From assembly GCF_001570965.1 (NCBI RefSeq), contig NZ_BCSR01000002.1:62001-126000 (forward strand): a DNA stretch of 64,000 nt, given 5' to 3'. Source of the stretch: Janibacter corallicola NBRC 107790 (GTDB lineage: Bacteria > Actinomycetota > Actinomycetes > Actinomycetales > Dermatophilaceae). A program made the translations under genes and the position numbers. The notes below the pieces were generated by a model that saw only the letters and a program-made list of their open reading frames with translations, had not been told where the DNA came from and ran no database searches. The stretch's first letter is position 1; each line of letters starts with the position of its first letter. Below, one piece after another: positions 32,842-45,235 of the stretch.

Positions 32842-33817
32842 GAAGAACATGCAGGATCTCGAGACCGAGGCACCCGGCCCCGAGCGGGAGACCCCGGGGG
32901 AGGGGCTGGTGCGCCCGGCCGACGACGCCGTCTCGGCCCGGTCGCTGACCGCGGACGCGCTGCGGGCGCTGCGGCACAACCCGCTCTTCTGGGTCTCCAG
33001 CGTCCTCGTCGTCATCTTCGTCATCATGGCGATCTGGCCCTCCCTCTTCACCAACCAGGACCCGCACTACGGCGTCCTCAGCCGCGCCGTGCAGGACCCG
33101 AGTGCGCAGCACTGGTTCGGGACCGACCGGCAGGGCTACGACATCTACAGCCGGGTGATCTACGGGGCGCGTGCCTCGATCCTCGTCGGCGTCTTCGCGG
33201 CACTCGGGACGATGGTCCTCGGCAGCTTCCTCGGCCTGCTCGCCGGCTACCTCGGCGGCTGGGCCGACACCCTCATCAGCCGGTTCGGCGACATCTTCTT
33301 CGCCATCCCGCTGCTGCTGGCCGGCATCATCTTCCTCGCCGCGATGCAGGAGGAGGAGACCTTCCTCGGGATCCCGATCCAGGGCTACTTCGGGGTGATC
33401 TTCCAGGTCGTGCTCGTGCTGTGGCTCTTCGGCTGGCCGAGCATCATGCGTCTGATGCGCTCCTCGGTGCTGCAGGTCAAGCCCAACGACTACGTCCAGG
33501 CGGCGCGGGCCCTCGGCGCCTCCCCGCTGCGGATCACGAGGCGGCACATCCTGCCCAACGCGATGGCCCCGGTCATCGCGGTCAGCACGATCAACCTCGG
33601 AGTCTTCATCAGCGTCGAGGCGACTCTGTCCTACCTGGGGATCGGGCTGCGGCCCCCGACCGTCTCCTGGGGCGTGATGATCACCGACGCCCAGATCGCG
33701 CTGCGCACCGAGCCCTACATCCTCTTCTTCCCCGCCCTCTTCCTCTCGTTGGCCGTCCTGGCGTTCATCATGTTCGGTGACGCGATCAGCGACGCCTTCG
33801 ACCCGAAGCGGCGGTGA
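32834..33817 (+). CDS. oppC: oligopeptide ABC transporter permease, OppC type
   Basis: A 327-residue permease with an N-terminal cytosolic extension of about 40 residues (ETEAPGPERETPGEGLVRPA) and six helices. HWFGTDRQGYDIYSRVIYGA is the conserved DppC/OppC segment after helix 1, and the EAA loop reads DYVQAARALGASPLRITRRH. It pairs with OppB. The start overlaps the end of oppB by 8 bases, and its stop overlaps the oppD start (GTGA), so the operon is translationally coupled. Confidence 0.95.
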   Translation: MTEKNMQDLETEAPGPERETPGEGLVRPADDAVSARSLTADALRALRHNPLFWVSSVLVVIFVIMAIWPSLFTNQDPHYGVLSRAVQDPSAQHWFGTDRQGYDIYSRVIYGARASILVGVFAALGTMVLGSFLGLLAGYLGGWADTLISRFGDIFFAIPLLLAGIIFLAAMQEEETFLGIPIQGYFGVIFQVVLVLWLFGWPSIMRLMRSSVLQVKPNDYVQAARALGASPLRITRRHILPNAMAPVIAVSTINLGVFISVEATLSYLGIGLRPPTVSWGVMITDAQIALRTEPYILFFPALFLSLAVLAFIMFGDAISDAFDPKRR

Positions 33818-34836
33818 GACACGTGAGTGAGCACATGAGCACAGAAGCAACCGACGACGAGCGCCTGCTCCGGGTCGAGGACCTGCACGTCGAGTTCCGC
33901 ACCCCCGAGGGCGTGGCCAAGGCCATCAACGGCGTCGACTTCTCCCTCGACGAGGGGGAGACCCTGGCCATCCTCGGTGAGTCCGGCTCGGGCAAGTCCG
34001 TGACCGCGCAGGCGATCATGGGCATCCTCGACACGCCCCCGGCCCACCTGACGGGCGGGCGCGTCCTCTTCCAGGGGCGCGACCTGCTGACGATGCCGGA
34101 CGAGGAGCGCCGCAAGGGGCGTGGTCCGGGGGTCTCGATGATCTTCCAGGACGCCCTCTCCTCGCTGAACCCGGTCTTCCCGGTCGGGTGGCAGATCGGT
34201 GAGATGTTCCGCATCCACCGGGGGATGAACCGCTCGGACTCCTACGACCAGGCCATCCGTCTCATGGAGCGGGTCAACATCCCCGCCGCCCGGGAGCGGG
34301 TCAAGGCCTACCCGCACCAGTTCTCCGGCGGCATGCGCCAGCGGATCATGATCGCCATGGCGATCGCCCTGGACCCGAAGGTGCTCATCGCCGACGAGCC
34401 GACGACCGCCTTGGACGTGACCGTCCAGGCCCAGATCATGTCCCTCCTGCAGGAGCTGCAGGAGGAGCACAACATGGGCCTGATCCTCATCACCCACGAC
34501 CTGGGTGTCGTCGCCGACGTGGCGGACCGGATCGCGGTCATGTACGCCGGACGGATCGTCGAGCGTGCCGATGTCGAGGACGTCTACAGCAAGCCGGCCC
34601 ACCCGTACACCAAGGGCCTGCTGGAGTCGATCCCGCGGCTGGACCAGAAGGGCCAGACGCTCTCGGCGATCGGCGGCCTCCCGCCGAACCTGACCCGCAT
34701 CCCCCCGGGCTGCGCCTTCAACCCGCGGTGCGTGCTGGCGCGGGACGTCTGCCGCACGGACGACCCGGAGCTGCTGGACGTGGGGCCGAACCGGCAGTCC
34801 GCCTGCCACTTCAGCAAGGAGGTGCTCGATGCCTGA
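33814..34836 (+). CDS. oppD: oligopeptide ABC transporter ATPase, OppD type
   Basis: A 340-residue ATPase. Walker A is GESGSGKS, the ABC signature is FSGGMRQR, Walker B is [12 protein letters not shown], and the switch histidine lies in [11 protein letters not shown]. The C-terminal oligo_HPY extension has [19 protein letters not shown] with the cysteines that often hold an Fe-S cluster. The start is uncertain: GTG 33814 overlaps the oppC stop, and GTG 33823 and ATG 33835 are in frame. It powers import with OppF. Confidence 0.95.
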   Translation: MRHVSEHMSTEATDDERLLRVEDLHVEFRTPEGVAKAINGVDFSLDEGETLAILGESGSGKSVTAQAIMGILDTPPAHLTGGRVLFQGRDLLTMPDEERRKGRGPGVSMIFQDALSSLNPVFPVGWQIGEMFRIHRGMNRSDSYDQAIRLMERVNIPAARERVKAYPHQFSGGMRQRIMIAMAIALDPKVLIADEPTTALDVTVQAQIMSLLQELQEEHNMGLILITHDLGVVADVADRIAVMYAGRIVERADVEDVYSKPAHPYTKGLLESIPRLDQKGQTLSAIGGLPPNLTRIPPGCAFNPRCVLARDVCRTDDPELLDVGPNRQSACHFSKEVLDA

Positions 34837-35977
34837 GAACGAGGTCATCCTCAAGGCCACCGGCCTGAAGAAGCACTACCCGATCAAGGGCGGCGTGCTC
34901 CGCCGCACGGTCGGCCACGTCCGCGCGGTCGACGGCGTCGACTTCGAGCTCTACAAGGGTGAGACCCTCGGCATCGTCGGTGAGTCCGGCTGCGGCAAGT
35001 CGACCCTGGGCCGGCTGCTCATGCGGCTGGAGGAGCCCACGGAGGGCAGCGTCGAGTTCGACGGCGTGGACATGCACGCCCAGCGCGGCGCGACCATGCG
35101 TCGGATGCGCCGCGACATCCAGATCGTCTTCCAGGATCCCTACACCTCGCTGAACCCGCGGTACACCGTCGGTGAGATCGTCGGCGAGCCGCTGGCGATC
35201 CACACCGACGTCGTCCCGCGGAACAAGCGCAAGGACCGGGTCCGGGAGCTCCTCGAGCTCGTCGGGCTCAACCCGGAGCACATCAACCGCTACCCGCACC
35301 AGTTCTCCGGTGGCCAGCGCCAGCGCATCGGCATCGCCCGCGGGATCGCGCTGAACCCGAAGGTGCTCATCTGCGACGAGCCGGTCTCGGCGCTGGACGT
35401 CTCCGTCCAGGCGCAGGTGATCAACCTGATGGAGAAGCTCCAGGACGAGCTGGGCCTGTCCTACGTCTTCATCGCCCACGACCTCTCGGTGGTGCGTCAC
35501 ATCTCCGACCGCGTCGGTGTGATGTACCTCGGCCGGATGGTCGAGGTCGGCGACGAGGACGACATCTACTCCCGGCCCACCCATCCCTACACCCAGGCGC
35601 TGCTCTCCGCGGTGCCGGTGCCGGACCCGACGCTGCGGGGGCAGCGGGACCAGATCGTCCTGCAGGGCGACGTCCCCTCGCCGGCGAACCCGCCGGCCGG
35701 GTGCCGCTTCCACACCCGTTGCTGGAAGGCGCAGGACATCTGCAAGGAGGACCCCACCCCGGAGCTGATCCTGCGTCCGCACGGCGCGGGGGAGCACCTC
35801 TCCCGGTGCCACTTCGCCGAGCCGCGCACGATCGTCGAGACCGAGGACGTCTCGGGGGCGAAGCGGGACAGCCTCTTCGCCGGCCAGGGGGAGCGGGACG
35901 ACGATGACGCCCTCGCCGCCGGTCAGGGCACCGAGCCCGGGGGCCCGTCCGTGGACACCTCCACCGCCGGCGCCTGA
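34829..35977 (+). CDS. oppF: oligopeptide ABC transporter ATPase, OppF type
   Basis: A 382-residue ATPase. Walker A is GESGCGKS, the signature is FSGGQRQR, Walker B is [12 protein letters not shown], and the switch histidine lies in [11 protein letters not shown]. The oligo_HPY tail has [20 protein letters not shown]. About 40 further residues form an acidic, disordered-looking C-terminus ([19 protein letters not shown]) not usual in OppF. AAGGAGG precedes the ATG, and the start overlaps oppD by 8 bases. It is last in the operon and is followed by a strong terminator. Confidence 0.95.
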   Translation: MPENEVILKATGLKKHYPIKGGVLRRTVGHVRAVDGVDFELYKGETLGIVGESGCGKSTLGRLLMRLEEPTEGSVEFDGVDMHAQRGATMRRMRRDIQIVFQDPYTSLNPRYTVGEIVGEPLAIHTDVVPRNKRKDRVRELLELVGLNPEHINRYPHQFSGGQRQRIGIARGIALNPKVLICDEPVSALDVSVQAQVINLMEKLQDELGLSYVFIAHDLSVVRHISDRVGVMYLGRMVEVGDEDDIYSRPTHPYTQALLSAVPVPDPTLRGQRDQIVLQGDVPSPANPPAGCRFHTRCWKAQDICKEDPTPELILRPHGAGEHLSRCHFAEPRTIVETEDVSGAKRDSLFAGQGERDDDDALAAGQGTEPGGPSVDTSTAGA

Positions 35978-35990
35978 GCCGGCGCTCCGC

Positions 35991-36029
35991 AAGGGGGTGC
36001 CCCACCGATCACCGGTGGGGCACCCCCTT
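35991..36029 (+). terminator. hairpin terminator of the opp operon
   Basis: A perfect 17-base stem (35991-36007 and 36013-36029) with a 5-base loop; the arms start AAGGGGGTG and end CACCCCCTT. It lies 13 bases after the oppF stop. Confidence 0.8.
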
Positions 36030-36075
36030 CGCGCTGCCGTGGTGTCTCCATTTGGGCGACATGGCACCCTGTTGA

Positions 36076-36081
36076 GACAAT
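36076..36081 (+). promoter_or_regulatory. -10 box of a probable leaderless promoter (typA)
   Basis: GACAAT, 7 bases before the ATG at 36089, with TTGGGC (36052-36057) as a -35 candidate 18 bases further upstream. Confidence 0.5.
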
Positions 36082-36088
36082 CGCGATC

Positions 36089-37992
<1,904 letters not shown>

Positions 37993-37996
<4 letters not shown>

Positions 37997-38907
37997 GCGC
38001 CGGGACGCCGGCCGTGGCCTCCGCCGCCCGGCTGCTCTTCGTCCACGCCCACCCCGACGACGAGACGCTCGCGACGGGGGTGGCGCTGGCCCACCACGTC
38101 GCGGCCGGTGACGAGGTGCACGTGCTCACCTGCACCCTCGGTGAGCAGGGCGAGGTCATCCCGCCGGAGCTGGCCCACCTGGACGCCGACCACGAGGACA
38201 CCCTCGGGGAGTACCGCCGGGACGAGCTGCGGGGCGCGATGGAGACGATCGGTGCCCACCACCGGGTCCTCGGGGAGGACACCCGAGCCGGGGTCGCCTC
38301 GCGCTGGCGCGACTCCGGCATGGCCGGAACCCCCTCGGCCCGCGACCCGCGCGCGTGGGTGGGCTCCGACTCCGGGGAGGCCGTGGCGGCGGTCGGCGCG
38401 GTCATCGAGGAGATCGCGCCGCACGCCGTGCTCACCTACGACTCCCACGGCGGCTACGCCCATCCGGACCACATCCGCACCCACGAGGTGACCCGGCGGG
38501 CCGTCGCCGCCGTGGCCGAAGGGAGCCGCCCCGCCCTCTACGGGGTGTTCACCCCGCGCTCCTGGGCGCAGGAGGACCGCGAGCGGATCGCGCAGCTGGA
38601 GAGCGAGGGCCACCTGGCGGGACTCGGCTGGAGCCTGCCGACGGGGAACTTCCCCCCTTCGGTCGTCGACGACGCGGTCGTCACCCACGAGGTCCGCGAC
38701 GAGAGCGCCCGGGAGCGGCAGGTCGCCGCGCTGCGGCACCACCGCACCCAGGTCAGCCTCGGCCCGGAGCACACCTTCGCCCTCTCCAACGAGATCGCCG
38801 CGCTGCTGCCGGGGCGCGAGGGCTACGCGCTGCTCGACCCGGGCACCGGCGAGCCGCTGCCCGGCGCACCCCAGGGCGGCCGGGAGGCCCTGGTGGTGCG
38901 GCGATGA
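37993..38907 (+). CDS. mshB: GlcNAc-Ins deacetylase MshB (mycothiol biosynthesis)
   Basis: A 304-residue PIG-L-type zinc deacetylase that removes acetate from GlcNAc-inositol, the second step of mycothiol synthesis. The N-terminal zinc motif is VHAHPDDE (H20, D22/D23 region) and the third ligand is in [12 protein letters not shown]. The family-specific [16 protein letters not shown] part is present. The GTG at 37993 overlaps the typA stop (GTGA), so the genes are coupled, as in mycobacteria where typA and mshB are near each other (from memory). Confidence 0.92.
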
Positions 38908-39395
38908 GCCAGGACCTGGTGCCGACCACGCTGCGCAACGCGATGGCGCACTTCGCGAGCGGGGTGACGGTCGTGACGACCCTCGCCGACGAGCACGACC
39001 ACGCGATGACGGCGAACTCGCTGTGCTCGGTCTCCCTCGAGCCGCCGATGATGCTCGTGTGCGTCGGGACCGACAACAGCTGGCGGGACTCGGTCGGCGA
39101 GGCCGGGATCTGGGGTGTCTCGATCCTGCCGGCCTCGGGCCGGCCGGCGGCGACCTGGCTGAGCACCGGGGGCCGGCCGTTGCTGGGGCAGCTCGAGCGC
39201 ATCCCGCACCACCGCGGCGAGCTCGGTGTCGCCCTCCTCGACGACGCGCTCGCGACCCTGGAGTGCCGCACCGCCGACATGCACGAGGCCGGCGACCACA
39301 CGATCGTCGTCGGTGAGGTCGTGGCCACCAGTGCCGACCCGCGGCGCGGTGACCCACTCATCTACTACCGAAGCCGCTACACGGGCGTGGAGTGA
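38904..39395 (+). CDS. flavin reductase-like domain protein
   Basis: A 163-residue FMN-binding split-barrel protein. It begins LRNAMAHFASGVTVVTTLAD, the standard flavin reductase start, followed by MTANSLCSVSLEPPMMLVCV, which binds FMN, and a C-terminal GDPLIYYRSRYTGV. It probably reduces free flavin with NAD(P)H for a partner monooxygenase that is not adjacent. The ATG overlaps the mshB stop (ATGA) and its own stop overlaps the start region of the VanW gene, so it belongs to the typA-mshB operon. Confidence 0.9.
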   Translation: MSQDLVPTTLRNAMAHFASGVTVVTTLADEHDHAMTANSLCSVSLEPPMMLVCVGTDNSWRDSVGEAGIWGVSILPASGRPAATWLSTGGRPLLGQLERIPHHRGELGVALLDDALATLECRTADMHEAGDHTIVVGEVVATSADPRRGDPLIYYRSRYTGVE

Positions 39396-39397
39396 CG

Positions 39398-41134
39398 ATG
39401 ACGCAACAGGGGGACACCATGGACGACGGCCGCCGACGGGGCCGAGGCATCATCATCGGCCTCGTCCTCGTGCTGCTCGTCGCCGGCGCCTACGCCGCGA
39501 CGGTGCTGTGGGCGGACGGCAAGCTGCCTTCGGACACCAGGATCGGGGGTGTGGCCGTCGGCGGGCTGTCCGAGGACGCGGCCCGGCAGCGGCTGGAGAA
39601 CCGGCTCGGCGAGGAGGAGCACCGCTCGGTCACCGTGACGGCCGGCTCCAAGAAGGTCCGGCTGGACCCGGAGAAGGCGGGGCTCTCCTACGACTACGAG
39701 GCGTCCGTGGCCGGCCTGACCGGATTCAGCGCCAACCCTGTGGACCTCGTGGACCGGGTGGTGGGTGGCTCCGAGCGCCCCATCCGCACCGAGGTGGACC
39801 GGACGGCCCTCGATGCGGCGATCGGCAAGGCCGCCGCGAAGGTCGACCGCAAGCCCGTCGACGGCACCGTCACGCTCAAGGGGACCGACATCCGGCAGAG
39901 CAAGGCCAGGCCGGGCCGCTCGGTGGACCAGGAGGAGCTCGCCGAGCAGATCGAGGAGGACTGGCCGCAGGAGCGGACCTTCGCCGCCCCCACGGAGCAG
40001 GTCGAGGCCGACATCACCCAGTCCGAGGTCGAGGCCTTCGTGAGCGACGAGCTGGAGCCGCTGCTCTCCGGGCCGATCACCGTCCACAGCACCGACCCCA
40101 CGGCGAAGGGGGAGGCTGCCGAGATCTCCTTCCGGGTCGCGCCGAAGCAGCTGGCCGACGCCGTCTCAGTCCACTCCACCAAGGGCGAGCTGCAGGCACG
40201 GATCAACGACAAAAAGCTCGTGGAGGCCGTCGAGGTGGCCGCCGAGGAGTCCGGTGAGTTCGTGCCCGCGCGGGACGCGAGCGTGACCTGGGAGGGCGAG
40301 GACGACTACCGGGTCCGGCCCTCGGCGAAGGGCTTCGGCCTGCAGACGAAGGGGATGGCAGGCACCGTCTCCGAGGCGATGGCCCACCGGGGCGCGAAGG
40401 AGCGCACGGTCACCATCGACTCCCGGGTCACGACCGCGGACTTCACCACCGCGCAGGCCCGCAAGACCCTCCCGAAGGAGGAGATCTCCACCTTCACGAC
40501 CCACCTGACCGACGACGCCGAGCGTACCGAGAACATCGACACCGCGGCCCGCCGCCTCGACGGCACCTACGTCAAGCCGGGGGAGACCTTCTCGCTGAAC
40601 GCCCGGCTCGGTGAGCGCACCGCCGCCAAGGGCTACAACGCCGCGCCGGTCATCGAGAACGGCCGCCTCGTCGACGACTACGGCGGCGGCATCTCGCAGC
40701 TGTCGACGACGCTCTTCAACGCGGTCTTCTTCTCCGGGGCGAAGATCGAGGAGTTCCACCCCCACTCCTGGTACATCTCGCGCTACCCGGAGGGGCGCGA
40801 GGCGACGATCTCCTGGCCCGAGGTCGACCAGAAGTTCACCAACGACACCGGTGCCGGCATCCTCATCAAGGCCCACGTCGAGGGCGACGACGTCACCGTG
40901 ACCTTCCACGGGCGGGCGCCCTACGACGACGTCAGGGCCGACATGGGGGAACGGCGCAACATCACCGAACCGGAGCGCATCGTCGATGACTCCGCCGACT
41001 GCGTGAGCCAGTCACCGACGCCGGGCTTCGACATCACCGTCAAGCGGCAGTTCATCAACGACGGCAAGGTCGTGAAGACCTCCGACTTCTTCACCCACTA
41101 CGTCCCCGAGGACGAGGTCGTCTGCACCGGCTGA
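39398..41134 (+). CDS. VanW-family protein with peptidoglycan-binding repeats
   Basis: A 578-residue, single-pass membrane protein. A short basic N-terminus (DDGRRRGRG) precedes a helix (IIIGLVLVLLVAGAYAATVL). Two extracellular putative peptidoglycan-binding (PGBD_4-like) segments follow, around RIGGVAVGGLSEDAARQRLE and later FRVAPKQLADAV. The VanW domain contains YVKPGETFSLNARLGERTAAKGY and GGGISQLSTTLFNAVFFSGA. VanW proteins occur in vancomycin-resistance loci but their function is unknown; a cell-wall role is likely. GTGGAG lies before ATG 39398; GTG 39392 and ATG 39419 are alternatives. Confidence 0.9.
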   Translation: MTQQGDTMDDGRRRGRGIIIGLVLVLLVAGAYAATVLWADGKLPSDTRIGGVAVGGLSEDAARQRLENRLGEEEHRSVTVTAGSKKVRLDPEKAGLSYDYEASVAGLTGFSANPVDLVDRVVGGSERPIRTEVDRTALDAAIGKAAAKVDRKPVDGTVTLKGTDIRQSKARPGRSVDQEELAEQIEEDWPQERTFAAPTEQVEADITQSEVEAFVSDELEPLLSGPITVHSTDPTAKGEAAEISFRVAPKQLADAVSVHSTKGELQARINDKKLVEAVEVAAEESGEFVPARDASVTWEGEDDYRVRPSAKGFGLQTKGMAGTVSEAMAHRGAKERTVTIDSRVTTADFTTAQARKTLPKEEISTFTTHLTDDAERTENIDTAARRLDGTYVKPGETFSLNARLGERTAAKGYNAAPVIENGRLVDDYGGGISQLSTTLFNAVFFSGAKIEEFHPHSWYISRYPEGREATISWPEVDQKFTNDTGAGILIKAHVEGDDVTVTFHGRAPYDDVRADMGERRNITEPERIVDDSADCVSQSPTPGFDITVKRQFINDGKVVKTSDFFTHYVPEDEVVCTG

Positions 41135-41138
41135 GCGG

Positions 41139-42137
41139 TCACCGCGGCGGGCGCAGGTAGGCGTACTCGTGGTGGACCTCCATGCCCAGCGCCGTGTACA
41201 GGCTCCGCGCCGGGGCATTGTCCCGCTCCACCTGGAGGTAGACCAGATCGGTCCCCGCGGCCTGGATCGCTAGGGCCGCCTCGCGGGTGAGCCAGCGACC
41301 GATGCCCTCCCTGCGGCGCTCCGGCGCCACGTGCAGGCCGAAGACGCCGGCCCAGGCGTCGTCCATCGCCACGCGCACGACGCCGACCACGCCCCCTTCG
41401 TCGTCGTGGGCGGTGAGGAAGACCTGCCGGCGGGGGATCGTGAGCACGCGGCGGGCGGTCCCGAGGTGCTCCTGCAGCCGCGGCCCGCAGCCGCGCAGCC
41501 AGTCCTCGTCGGGGGTGGGGGAGGTGGCGAGCCGCAGGCCCGGCGGCTGCCCGCCGGCCACGACGAGGTCGCTCACCCGGCCGGTGAGCACGTCGACCGG
41601 CGGGCTCTCGACGAAGCCCCGGTCGAGCAGCAGCTCGCCGAGCGGGTCCTCGGCGGCGCCCGCCCCGGTCGGCCGGGGCAGCATGAAGAGGGCGGGTGCC
41701 TCGCGGTCGGCGTACCAGTGCTCGACCGCGGCGACGGCCTCCTCGAGCGGGAGCCCCGGTTCGCCGACCGTGAGCACGGAGTTGGACCGGCCGGTCCACC
41801 TCCCGGCAGAGCGCAGCAGCCAGCCGTGGTACTCCTCGCCGAGCCACTCCTGCTCGATCCCCGGCTGCCCCTTGGTCATGATGCGCTGCAGGTCGCCGAT
41901 GCCGACGGCACGGTGGGGCGCACCCCGACGCGCCGGCCGTGGCGGGACCACCCGGGCGGCGACGAGGTCGGCCCGGGCCACCTGCACCCGTCCCCGACGG
42001 GTCTCGACCCACAGGTGGGTCTCGTCGGCGTCGACCAGCTGGCCGGTCACGTCCGTCATCGAGTACTCGGGGGTCACCTCCTCCGGCGCCAACCGCCGAC
42101 GGAGGGAGACGCGGGAGCCGATGGGGAGGTCGTCCAT
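41139..42137 (-). CDS. GNAT-family N-acetyltransferase with SH3-like N-terminus
   Basis: A 332-residue protein. The N-terminal part (DDLPIGSRVSLRRRLAPEE, then a beta-rich stretch with VTGQLVDADETHLWVET) looks like a small SH3-like barrel. The C-terminal GNAT domain has the acetyl-CoA loop VAPERRREGIGRWLTREAAL and the strand YLQVERDNAPARSLYTALGM. It resembles the actinobacterial proteins that fuse such a barrel with an acetyltransferase; the substrate is unknown. CACAAT lies 8 bases before the ATG. It is convergent with the VanW gene. Confidence 0.85.
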   Translation of the reverse strand: MDDLPIGSRVSLRRRLAPEEVTPEYSMTDVTGQLVDADETHLWVETRRGRVQVARADLVAARVVPPRPARRGAPHRAVGIGDLQRIMTKGQPGIEQEWLGEEYHGWLLRSAGRWTGRSNSVLTVGEPGLPLEEAVAAVEHWYADREAPALFMLPRPTGAGAAEDPLGELLLDRGFVESPPVDVLTGRVSDLVVAGGQPPGLRLATSPTPDEDWLRGCGPRLQEHLGTARRVLTIPRRQVFLTAHDDEGGVVGVVRVAMDDAWAGVFGLHVAPERRREGIGRWLTREAALAIQAAGTDLVYLQVERDNAPARSLYTALGMEVHHEYAYLRPPR

Positions 42138-42145
42138 GGACACAC

Positions 42146-42151
42146 ATTGTG
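42146..42151 (-). promoter_or_regulatory. -10 box of a probable leaderless promoter (GNAT)
   Basis: Minus-strand CACAAT, 8 bases before the ATG at 42137. Confidence 0.45.
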
Positions 42152-42282
42152 CCGCCGGGGTCCTGCACGTCCCGACGGCCCCGCGGGGCCCCCGTCTCCC
42201 GGCGCGGCGCCCGGCATACGATGATCCCAGTGATGCGTCCCAGGACCGGGGACGCATGCCCGCCCCGAGAAGGAAAGGTCAC

Positions 42283-42609
42283 ATGACCTACGTCATCGCG
42301 CAGCCCTGTGTGGACCTCAAGGACAAGGCCTGCATCGAGGAATGTCCCGTCGACTGCATCTACGAGGGCAAGCGCAGTCTCTACATCCACCCCGACGAGT
42401 GCGTGGACTGCGGTGCCTGCGAGCCGGTCTGCCCCGTCGAGGCGATCTACTACGAGGACGACACGCCCGAGGAGTGGGCCGACTACTACAAGGCCAACGT
42501 CGAGTTCTTCGACGACCTCGGCAGCCCGGGCGGCGCCGCCAAGCTCGGCATGATCGAGAAGGACCACCCGATCATCGCGGCGCTGCCCCCGCAGGAGCAC
42601 GACGAATGA
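42283..42609 (+). CDS. fdxA: 7Fe ferredoxin
   Basis: A 108-residue ferredoxin. C9, C17 and C21 with C50 suit a 3Fe-4S cluster, and C40, C43 and C46 with C25 suit a 4Fe-4S cluster, the FdxA pattern. It carries electrons in the cytosol. AAGGAAAGG lies just before the ATG. It stands directly upstream of dapC, an arrangement well conserved in actinobacteria although the two proteins have no known joint function. Confidence 0.95.
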   Translation: MTYVIAQPCVDLKDKACIEECPVDCIYEGKRSLYIHPDECVDCGACEPVCPVEAIYYEDDTPEEWADYYKANVEFFDDLGSPGGAAKLGMIEKDHPIIAALPPQEHDE

Positions 42610-42627
42610 TCCTCCGGGAGGCCACCC

Positions 42628-43782
42628 GTGCTGTCCCTGCCTGACTTCCCGTGGGACTCGCTCGCCGCCGCCAAGGAGCGGGCGGGTGCCTACACCTCCG
42701 CGGACCCCGCGCTCGGGGAGGGCATCGTCGACCTGTCCGTCGGCACGCCCGCCGACCCGACGCCCGCGGTGGTCCGGGAGGCGCTCGCCGAGGCCTCGGA
42801 CGCGCCCGGCTACCCGCAGACAGCGGGGACGCCCGACCTGCGTGAGGCGGTCGTCGACTGGTTCGCCCGCCGACGCGGCGTCCCCGACCTCGACCCGGCC
42901 GGGGTGCTGCCGACGATCGGCTCCAAGGAGCTCGTCGCGTGGCTGCCCACGCTGCTCGGTCTGGGCGCCGGCGACGTCGTCGGCCTGCCGCGTGTGGCCT
43001 ATCCGACCTACGACGTCGGTGCGCGACTGGCGGGAGCCACCCCCTTCGCGGCCGATGCGACGACCGCCTTCGGCCCGACGACCCCGTCCAGCGCGCCGAA
43101 GCTGCTGTGGCTCAACAGCCCCGGCAACCCCACCGGCAAGGTGCTCGGCGTGGAGCACCTCGCCAAGGTGGTCGCCTGGGCACGTGGGCGTGGCGTGCTC
43201 GTCGCCTCGGACGAGTGCTACGCCGAGCTGGACTGGCGCTCCGAGGAGGAGCGCGGTGAGTCCTACGAGCAGCTGCCCACGACGCCGAGCCTGCTGGACC
43301 CGCGGGTCACGGGCGGCTCCCACGAGGGGCTGCTCGCCGTCTACTCCACGTCGAAGCAGTCCAACCTCGCCGGCTACCGCGCGGCCTTCGTCGCCGGCGA
43401 CCCGGCCCTCGTGGGGCGGCTGCTCGAGGTGCGCAAGCACGCCGGGATGATCGTGCCGTGGCCGGTGCAGCGCGCGCTGCTGGCCGCCCTCGGCGACGAG
43501 GGCCACGTGGCCGAGCAGAAGGCGGTCTACCGGGCCCGCCGCGAGCTGCTCGCCCCGGCGCTGGAGGCCTTCGGGATGCGGATCGAGGACTCCGAGGCGG
43601 GCCTCTACCTGTGGGCCACCGCCGACGAACCGTGCCGGAGCACGGTGGATCGGCTGGCCGAGCGGGGGATCCTCGTCGCACCCGGCGAGTTCTACGGTCC
43701 CCGCGGCGCCCGGCACGTGCGCGTGGCCCTCACGGCCACCGACGAGCGGGTGGCGAAGGGGGCGGCGCGCCTGCGCGCGTGA
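42628..43782 (+). CDS. dapC: succinyldiaminopimelate transaminase
   Basis: A 384-residue class I/II PLP aminotransferase. Conserved parts are LPRVAYPTYDVGARLAGA, NSPGNPTGK, ASDECYAELDW, and the PLP lysine in YSTSKQSNLAGYRAAF. It makes N-succinyl-L,L-diaminopimelate in the lysine/peptidoglycan precursor pathway, between DapD and DapE, both of which lie nearby. The GTG at 42628 is preceded by GGGAGG. Co-transcription with fdxA (18-base gap) is likely. Confidence 0.92.
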   Translation: MLSLPDFPWDSLAAAKERAGAYTSADPALGEGIVDLSVGTPADPTPAVVREALAEASDAPGYPQTAGTPDLREAVVDWFARRRGVPDLDPAGVLPTIGSKELVAWLPTLLGLGAGDVVGLPRVAYPTYDVGARLAGATPFAADATTAFGPTTPSSAPKLLWLNSPGNPTGKVLGVEHLAKVVAWARGRGVLVASDECYAELDWRSEEERGESYEQLPTTPSLLDPRVTGGSHEGLLAVYSTSKQSNLAGYRAAFVAGDPALVGRLLEVRKHAGMIVPWPVQRALLAALGDEGHVAEQKAVYRARRELLAPALEAFGMRIEDSEAGLYLWATADEPCRSTVDRLAERGILVAPGEFYGPRGARHVRVALTATDERVAKGAARLRA

Positions 43783-43928
43783 CCCGGCCGCCGTCGGACG
43801 TCACCCGCTTCCGGGCACGGACCCGGTGTGGTGACGCAGCACACGGCTGGGGTATTTTCGACGGTAGATCCGAATGCCCGAGGTCACCACCTCCGCGGCA
43901 CGGCACCGAACGAAGGGTTTGATACCGC

Positions 43929-45212
<1,284 letters not shown>

Positions 45213-45218
45213 GCGGGA

Positions 45219-45235
45219 GCTGAGGCACCCTCAGC
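45219..45235. terminator. hairpin between convergent gltA and the transglycosylase-like gene
   Basis: GCTGAGG and CCTCAGC (45219-45225 and 45229-45235) pair perfectly around a 3-base loop. It overlaps the stop of the convergent gene and may end both transcripts. Confidence 0.4.

Noticed and set aside
29977-33054. Minus-strand open frame of more than 1000 codons opposite oppA-oppC
   Set aside because: It is antisense to clearly conserved transporter genes. High GC removes stop codons from the opposite strand, and the translation is low-complexity Val/Asp/Leu/Gly without any domain.
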